NCBI GenBank assembly: GCA_964374095.1
Contig: CAYJXJ010000083.1
Span: forward strand, 1-19,035
Reading direction: 5' to 3'
Length of the DNA stretch: 19,035 nt
Source of the DNA: CAYJXJ01 sp964374095
GTDB taxonomy: Bacteria > Elusimicrobiota > Elusimicrobia > UBA1565 > UBA9628
The position numbers and the translations under genes are program-made. How positions within the stretch are numbered: position 1 is the stretch's first letter; each line of letters starts with the position of its first letter. The notes beneath the pieces are model-generated. The model worked only from the letters and a program-made list of their open reading frames with translations. It searched no databases and had not been told where the DNA came from. Of this stretch, positions 15,019 through 19,035 are shown piece after piece.

Positions 15019-15452
15019 GCGAGCTGGTTCTCTTCGCGGCGCTGTTCGCCGCGGATCGGGCCACGAAATTGTGGGCCTTGGACTGGCTGCGGCCCCGTGG
15101 GGAGATGCGGCTGCTGCCCTTCTTCCGCTTGACCTACGTGGAGAATACCGGCGCGGCCTTCGGCCTGGGGGCGCGCCGCAACGGCCTGTTCGTGGTCATT
15201 TCCATCGTCCTGCTCGGGATATTGCTTCGCCTCAAGCGACGGTGGCCCCAGGACAACCCCTGGCTTCAATACGGGGTGCTGCTGGTCGTGGCGGGGGCGT
15301 TGGGCAACCTGTATGACCGGCTGGCCTACGGTTTCGTGGTCGACTTCCTGGATTTCCGGGTGTGGCCGGTCTTCAACGTGGCCGACTCCTGCGTCACCAC
15401 GGGCGCCTGCTGTCTGGCGTGGGGTCTTCGCGACAAGCGGCCAGATTCCTAA
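14994..15452 (+). CDS. lspA: Lipoprotein signal peptidase (signal peptidase II)
   Basis: A 152-residue inner-membrane aspartic protease that removes signal peptides from prolipoproteins after lipidation. Motifs appear in the family order: DRATKLWA near the first helix, VENTGAAFG (about 49-57), AGALGNLYDR with catalytic Asp108, and VFNVADSCV with catalytic Asp131. About four hydrophobic helices are visible (about 9-20, 65-80, 93-105 and 124-144). I chose the ATG at 14994, inside the end of ileS (25-bp overlap), because it gives the normal LspA length; an upstream frame to 14925 would add 23 non-family residues. The ileS-lspA arrangement is common in bacteria. It implies that the organism makes lipoproteins. 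Confidence 0.96.
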   Translation: MRSRARVVSELVLFAALFAADRATKLWALDWLRPRGEMRLLPFFRLTYVENTGAAFGLGARRNGLFVVISIVLLGILLRLKRRWPQDNPWLQYGVLLVVAGALGNLYDRLAYGFVVDFLDFRVWPVFNVADSCVTTGACCLAWGLRDKRPDS

Positions 15453-15455
15453 ATG

Positions 15456-15489
15456 AACCGCCGGACCCGGGGTCCCGGGTCCGGCGGTT
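15456..15489. terminator. 16-bp perfect GC-rich hairpin between convergent genes
   Basis: AACCGCCGGACCCGGG and its exact reverse complement are separated by GT, starting 4 bp after the lspA stop and ending 21 bp before the stop of the minus-strand gene at 15510. There is no T-tract on the plus strand and only TTCATTT on the minus strand, so this is a non-canonical, possibly bidirectional terminator. Confidence 0.6.
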
Positions 15490-15509
15490 GACGCGAAGCG
15501 GCCCGCGCG

Positions 15510-17177
15510 CTACCGGTTCGCCTCGTTGTAAAGCCAGCCCATGGCGGCGCCGACGAGGACCGCCCCCGCGATGAACAAGATCGACCCGCTCAAGGTCGAG
15601 GCGATCAGCCCCAGAAGCGCCGCCATGAGGCCGATGGTGGCGTATTCTTTGAAGGAGTCCATGTCGAAGCCCTTGTCCTTGGTCTCGCCGCCCGGGTCCT
15701 TGCCCAGCGGCGGCGGGGTGAGGGTCTTGGTCTTCTCGAGCTTGGTCTTGGAGGTGTCGGGCGTTTCGCCCTTCTTCTGGTTGGGATCGGTGGGGACGTC
15801 GTTGGCCGGGCCCCTGCCGTCGCCGTTGACCTTCCCGTCGCTGCCCTTGCCGCTGTAGACATCCTCCCAGACCTTCTTCATCTTGTCGATGTCGGTGACG
15901 CCCGCCAGCCCGGCCAGCGCCCGCTGCATCTTCTCCAACTGCTCCTTGGCGGAGAGCTTGGTGTTGACGCGCCCGGCGTAAAGATTCATGTCCGCCTTGA
16001 TCATGGGGCGGTAGGCTTCGATCACGCGGTCGGCCTTCTTGGCATCGCCCTTGTCCAAGGCCTTCTGGGCCTCGGCCAGCTGGGCTTTGAAGGATTCAGC
16101 CGCGGCCGAGCTGATCTCGATGAGGCGGACATTGAGGTAGGTCTTCTCGATGTCGTCGAACCGGTCCCAGACCTTGGGGGCCTTGGGATTCTTGGGCGTC
16201 CACTTCGGATCGACGTAGACCAGCACGTGCTTCATGACGTCCGCGCGCATGGCGCCGACCACGGCGTTCCAGTTGGCGCGGTCCTTTTCCCGTTCCTTAA
16301 GGAGTTGGCCGTATCCCTTGGTGAAGTCGTGGTAGCCCGCGGTGGTCATGGAAGAGGCGATCACGGCGATCTCCAGATTGGTCAGGGGCTCGGCCAAGGC
16401 GATCTTCGCGTCTTCCTCGGCTTTGCGGCGGGCGGCCTCTTGATCGGCCTTGGCCTTGTCCTCGGCGGCCTTCCTGGCGGCGGCTTCCTGGTCGGCCTTG
16501 GCCTTGTCCTCGGCGGCCTTGCGGTCGGCCTCTGCCTTGCGGCGGGCGGCCTCGTCGTCGGGCTTGGGCGCCGTGGGCGCCGGCTGCTTGGCCGGCTCTT
16601 TGGCCGGTTCCTTAGCAGGCTGCTTCGCCGGTTCTTTGGCGGGTTGCTTCGCCGGTTCCTTGGCCGGCGGCTTGGCCCTGTCGGCCAGCTTCTGAGGAGC
16701 GGTGTCGGGCGCCATCTTGGTCGGGGGCATCACCAACAGCATCGAGCCCGTCGCCCAGAGACCATGAGGATAGCGCGGGGTCGAGGAAAAACTAGGGGTG
16801 CCCGGCTTCACGACATTGCCGGACTTCAGGTCCAGCACATAGGGCGAGACCTGGGTGTCGAAGACGTGGACCGCGGGCACTTTCTTGGGGCCGATGGGGT
16901 GGGTGTCATTGCGCTTGAAGACGTAGAGATTTGAGGTGCCTGATTTCTTCCTGCGGCCGCAGTCCTGCCAGTGGCACCAGACCTCGTGGCCGTCCCCGGC
17001 CTCGTCCGTGAAGGTTAGGTTCATCCACGAGCCTAAGGATTCGGTCTTTGGATCCCATTGGGGAAGCTCGGGAGCCCTGGGGATCGCCCCCTTAGCGGCC
17101 GCCGGCGCCATCGGGGCGGCAAAGGCCGGCGCGGCTAGGATGACGGCGGATATCAGGGTCAAGGCGGTTTTCTTCAT
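15510..17177 (-). CDS. Secreted/membrane-anchored TolA-like hypothetical protein
   Basis: A 555-residue protein with a signal peptide (1-20, ending PAFA). An unrecognised globular domain (about 38-152) includes a Cys-containing segment EVWCHWQDCGRRKK and HVFDTQVSPYVLDLKSGNVV. A Pro/Ala/Lys repeat with PAKEPAKQ units follows (about 171-200), then a highly charged coiled coil with duplicated KAAEDKAKADQEAA (about 208-260). A second alpha-helical domain spans about 262-440, a Gly/Asp/Lys-rich linker about 441-505, and two closely spaced C-terminal hydrophobic helices about 512-547. The repeat/coiled-coil layout resembles TolA or other envelope-spanning proteins, but the membrane anchor is C-terminal. 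Localisation in the envelope is inferred and the function is unknown. The ATG at 17177 starts a clear signal peptide; the open frame upstream of it is not coding-like. Confidence 0.85.
   Translation of the reverse strand: MKKTALTLISAVILAAPAFAAPMAPAAAKGAIPRAPELPQWDPKTESLGSWMNLTFTDEAGDGHEVWCHWQDCGRRKKSGTSNLYVFKRNDTHPIGPKKVPAVHVFDTQVSPYVLDLKSGNVVKPGTPSFSSTPRYPHGLWATGSMLLVMPPTKMAPDTAPQKLADRAKPPAKEPAKQPAKEPAKQPAKEPAKEPAKQPAPTAPKPDDEAARRKAEADRKAAEDKAKADQEAAARKAAEDKAKADQEAARRKAEEDAKIALAEPLTNLEIAVIASSMTTAGYHDFTKGYGQLLKEREKDRANWNAVVGAMRADVMKHVLVYVDPKWTPKNPKAPKVWDRFDDIEKTYLNVRLIEISSAAAESFKAQLAEAQKALDKGDAKKADRVIEAYRPMIKADMNLYAGRVNTKLSAKEQLEKMQRALAGLAGVTDIDKMKKVWEDVYSGKGSDGKVNGDGRGPANDVPTDPNQKKGETPDTSKTKLEKTKTLTPPPLGKDPGGETKDKGFDMDSFKEYATIGLMAALLGLIASTLSGSILFIAGAVLVGAAMGWLYNEANR
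16398..16667 (-). repeat. Low-complexity PAKEPAKQ and coiled-coil repeats inside the TolA-like gene
   Basis: 16578-16667 encodes alternating AKEP/AKQP units, and 16398-16556 encodes an Ala/Lys/Glu/Asp coiled coil in which KAAEDKAKADQEAA occurs twice in tandem. These direct repeats are prone to length change. Confidence 0.75.
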
Positions 17178-17183
17178 GACTAT

Positions 17184-17212
17184 AGGATAAGGCATGGCGT
17201 CCCCGGCGACAA
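17184..17212 (-). promoter_or_regulatory. Promoter of the TolA-like gene, leaderless type
   Basis: On the minus strand, TTGTCG (17212-17207), a 17-bp spacer and TATCCT (17189-17184) are followed by only 6 nt before the ATG at 17177. The predicted transcription start is the start codon itself, and no Shine-Dalgarno is present. Confidence 0.6.
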
Positions 17213-17233
17213 CTGCCCTAGGTCCCATCGGGG

Positions 17234-17253
17234 GATAGGTCCTAGGACCTATC
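17234..17253. repeat. 20-bp perfect palindrome over the stop codon of the RNA methyltransferase gene
   Basis: GATAGGTCCTAGGACCTATC is perfectly self-complementary, and the TAG stop of the methyltransferase (17244-17242) lies at its centre. It might act as a terminator hairpin or a binding site. There is no T-tract after it. Confidence 0.5.
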
Positions 17254-18615
17254 GAAAAGCCCGACGAGCTCCACGTGGGAGGTCTGGGGGAAGAGGTCCA
17301 CGGGCGAGACCCGCTTGAGCGCGAAGCCCGACTTGGCCAGGTAGCCGGCGTCGCGGGCGAAGGTGGCCGGATCGCAGGAAACGTAGACCAGCCGGCTGAT
17401 GCGCCGGGAGGTGAGATGGCGCAGTACCGGGACGGCCAAGCCCCGGCGGGGGGGGTCCGCCACCACCGCGCAGGGGTCCGGGGCGTCTTTGAGTATTCGG
17501 GGCAGCAGGGCCTCGGCGCGGCCGGCGTGGAAGCGGACGTTGCGGACCCCATTGAGCTTGGCGTTGGCGATGGCGTCCTGCACCGCCGGACGGCTTTCCT
17601 CGATGCCGATAACCCCCCGGGCGTGGCGGGCGATCCAGAGCGAGATCGTGCCCACGCCGCTATAGACGTCCACGATGCAGGACCATTGCCGCCCGCCCTC
17701 CCGCAGCGCCTCCGAAACGGCATTATAAAGGACTTCACAGGCCGGGGTGTTGACCTGGAGGAACGAGCTCGGCGAACAAAGGAACCGGAACGGACCAAGC
17801 GTCTCCTCGATTGTTGGAGCCCCCCAAATCCGGCGCCAACCGGGCCCCAGGATTACCGAGGTCTTTTCGGGTTGGACGTTGTGCCAGAGCCCGATCAGTT
17901 CCGGGAATGAGGCCCTCAACTCTCCCAGGAATTCAGTCCGGCGGGGAAATTCCGGCGTCCTGGAGACGATGGTGGCCAGGGCCTTGCCCGCGGAGTTGGT
18001 CCGCACGAGGAGATGGCGCAGCCAACCCCGCCCCGATTTCTCGTCATACGGAGCGAGGCGGCAGGCGGCGGCCAACTGCTTGACCTTCAGCGTCAGGCGG
18101 ACCGCGACAGGGGGCTGAACGGCGCATTCCGCCAGATCCACGATGCGGTGGGAGCCCGATTCATAGAAGCCCGCGATCAGCGATCCAGCGTTTGAGCCGA
18201 AGGGGACCTGGACCTTGTTGCGGTATCCCCATTCCTTCGGCGAGGCGAGGGTCGGGGCCACGGGCGTTTCCGGCATCCGCGCGATCCGGCGCAGCGCGTC
18301 GACGACGACGGCGCGCTTGTGCTCGAGCTGGGCCGGGTAGGAGAACTGCTGCCAGTCGCAGCCGCCGCAGGCCGGCCCCGAGCGGGAGGGGTCGAAGTGG
18401 AGCGGGCAGGGGGGAATCTGGCGTCCCGGCCCCGGCTTGAGAATCCTGCGGATGCGGCCCATGGCAAAAGTGGCCCCGGAACTGAGGACCTCCACTTCCA
18501 ATTCGTCCCCCGGAACCGCGTGGGCAACGAAGACGACCCGGCCGGTCCCTTCCGCCCGGCAGAGGGCCTGGCCTTGGGGCGACATCCGTTCGGCCGTCGC
18601 CCGGAGGGTCTCCAT
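17242..18615 (-). CDS. TrmA/RlmC/RlmD-family RNA (uracil-5-)-methyltransferase
   Basis: A 457-residue SAM-dependent enzyme that methylates C5 of a uridine in rRNA or tRNA. An N-terminal TRAM-like domain spans about 1-57. Candidate iron-sulfur ligands are Cys70, Cys83, Cys86 (CGGC) and Cys164, as in RlmD, though the first spacing is longer (12 residues instead of 5). The SAM motif is DVYSGVGTISLWIA (317-330), DPPRRG starts at 387, the catalytic Cys414 lies in YVSCDPATFARD, and Glu449 in QTSHVEL is the likely general base. The ATG at 18615 fits the family N-terminus and sits 7 nt from a -10 element; a longer frame to 18681 adds 22 unrelated residues. RlmD versus TrmA specificity cannot be decided, so no symbol is given. 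Its own promoter appears separate from the downstream TolA-like gene. Confidence 0.93.
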   Translation of the reverse strand: METLRATAERMSPQGQALCRAEGTGRVVFVAHAVPGDELEVEVLSSGATFAMGRIRRILKPGPGRQIPPCPLHFDPSRSGPACGGCDWQQFSYPAQLEHKRAVVVDALRRIARMPETPVAPTLASPKEWGYRNKVQVPFGSNAGSLIAGFYESGSHRIVDLAECAVQPPVAVRLTLKVKQLAAACRLAPYDEKSGRGWLRHLLVRTNSAGKALATIVSRTPEFPRRTEFLGELRASFPELIGLWHNVQPEKTSVILGPGWRRIWGAPTIEETLGPFRFLCSPSSFLQVNTPACEVLYNAVSEALREGGRQWSCIVDVYSGVGTISLWIARHARGVIGIEESRPAVQDAIANAKLNGVRNVRFHAGRAEALLPRILKDAPDPCAVVADPPRRGLAVPVLRHLTSRRISRLVYVSCDPATFARDAGYLAKSGFALKRVSPVDLFPQTSHVELVGLFDRS

Positions 18616-18622
18616 GGGCGAT

Positions 18623-18652
18623 ATTGTAGAATAGCTGCATGGTGCGCCGTAA
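18623..18652 (-). promoter_or_regulatory. Promoter of the RNA methyltransferase gene, leaderless type
   Basis: On the minus strand, TTACGG (18652-18647), an 18-bp spacer and TACAAT (18628-18623) are followed by 7 nt before the ATG at 18615. There is no Shine-Dalgarno in the intervening bases. The -35 is weak. Confidence 0.5.
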
Positions 18653-18692
18653 GGTCGTGCATTACCAGTTGCAACTCGCAATTCTACAAAAA

Positions 18693-18785
18693 CTATGGTG
18701 GCCCTCCTGGCGCGGGACCCGGCAAGAACGTGTACTCGGCGGCCGCCTTTTGGAGCGTCTCCTTTACGGCTTTCTCATCCCCCAT
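18693..18785 (-). CDS. Possible short ORF or broken gene start (30 aa)
   Basis: ATG at 18785, 12 nt after the stop of the partial upstream gene. It encodes MGDEKAVKETLQKAAAEYTF and then a Gly/Pro stretch to a stop at 18695-18693. The first 20 residues look like a natural amphipathic protein start, but the frame ends near a change in base composition (about 18660-18695 is AT-richer). It may be the beginning of a gene joined to foreign or misassembled sequence. No family was recognised and no ribosome binding site is visible. Confidence 0.3.
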   Translation of the reverse strand: MGDEKAVKETLQKAAAEYTFLPGPAPGGPP

Positions 18786-18797
18786 AGTGTCGCCGGT

Positions 18798-18935
18798 TCA
18801 GGTGAGGCCTAATCTGCGGGTCATGCTCCGCCCCCGAACCTCAAGGAAGCTCCGAGAGATACGTAGTTTCTCGCGGAGGAGTCGGCCCGCGGTCTCCTCG
18901 TCATAGATGCTTTTGGTCAGCCCTCCGGACGCCGT
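18798..18935 (-). CDS. C-terminal fragment of an unidentified protein (5' end beyond reliable sequence)
   Basis: A minus-strand frame ending at 18798 with charged, protein-like content (SIYDEETAGRLLREKLRISR, then SFLEVRGRSMTRRLGLT). Further upstream the frame turns into Gly/Pro low complexity derived from the poor scaffold end, so the true start lies outside. I do not recognise the family. It would be the gene preceding the small ORF and the RNA methyltransferase on this strand. Confidence 0.35.
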   Translation of the reverse strand, partial: TASGGLTKSIYDEETAGRLLREKLRISRSFLEVRGRSMTRRLGLT

Positions 18936-19035
18936 GGGGGCCACCGGCCCGAAACAGGGGGCCCCCGCGGCGCCAGTCCCACCGGGGCCAAAACCCCCCC
19001 CCCCCCCCAAATATAAACCCCACCCCAAAAAACCA
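18936..19035. other. Low-complexity scaffold end, probably sequencing artefact
   Basis: Runs of C, including a run of at least 14 near 18987, and CCCCAAAAAA-type sequence unlike anything else in the window. Most likely low-quality read ends; nothing reliable can be annotated here. Confidence 0.7.

Noticed and set aside
17178..17798. Upstream extension of the TolA-like gene to give 762 codons
   Set aside because: The extra ~207 residues are an Arg/Pro/Ser-rich shadow of the RNA methyltransferase gene. The ATG at 17177 begins a clear signal peptide.

Overview
The window is a GC-rich bacterial metagenome-type scaffold. It has two 100-N gaps and poor-quality ends, and carries about 15 genes with short intergenic spaces. 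The gene content (signal peptidase II, a TolA-like periplasmic protein, an anti-sigma-type membrane protein, an S8 protease with a signal peptide, a GT-C membrane glycosyltransferase) suggests a diderm, free-living heterotroph. An uncultivated lineage such as Elusimicrobiota is possible, but nothing here proves the taxon.

Layout. (1) Positions 39-2591, minus strand: a tightly coupled cassette of ECF sigma factor, small membrane (anti-sigma-like) protein, a bactofilin-like/RDD membrane protein, and the start of a DUF4097-like secreted protein that breaks at the scaffold edge. (2) 2651-4698: a small plus-strand membrane ORF behind a strong promoter, convergent with a secreted subtilisin-type protease. 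(3) 4844-6759, plus strand: an operon of a one-TM DUF948-like protein, a stand-alone cyclic-nucleotide-binding domain protein and an AI-2E-family transporter. (4) 6782-9975, minus strand: one large GT-C/TPR fusion gene. Its 201-bp tandem repeats broke the assembly at both N gaps. All four gap edges carry exact 55-bp duplicates, and filling the gaps from the duplicated units (64 and 107 nt) restores one open frame of 1054 codons. (5) 10028-10903, minus strand: a response-regulator receiver domain fused to a YbgC-type hotdog thioesterase. It is divergent from (6) 10986-15452, plus strand: acyl-CoA dehydrogenase, ileS and lspA. A perfect 31-bp-arm palindrome fills the divergent intergenic space. 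(7) 15510-18615, minus strand: a secreted TolA-like protein and a TrmA/RlmD-family RNA methyltransferase. (8) 18616-19035: partial or broken coding material and a low-complexity end.

Two translation-start styles coexist. Several genes have a clear Shine-Dalgarno sequence. Four others have a good -10 hexamer only 6-7 nt upstream of the start codon and no Shine-Dalgarno, which predicts leaderless mRNAs.

The most interesting items are the REC-thioesterase fusion, the palindrome abutting its start codon, the leaderless promoter set, the resolvable GT-C/TPR repeat gene, and the ECF cassette controlling envelope proteins. No complete mobile element, CRISPR array, rRNA or tRNA gene was seen.
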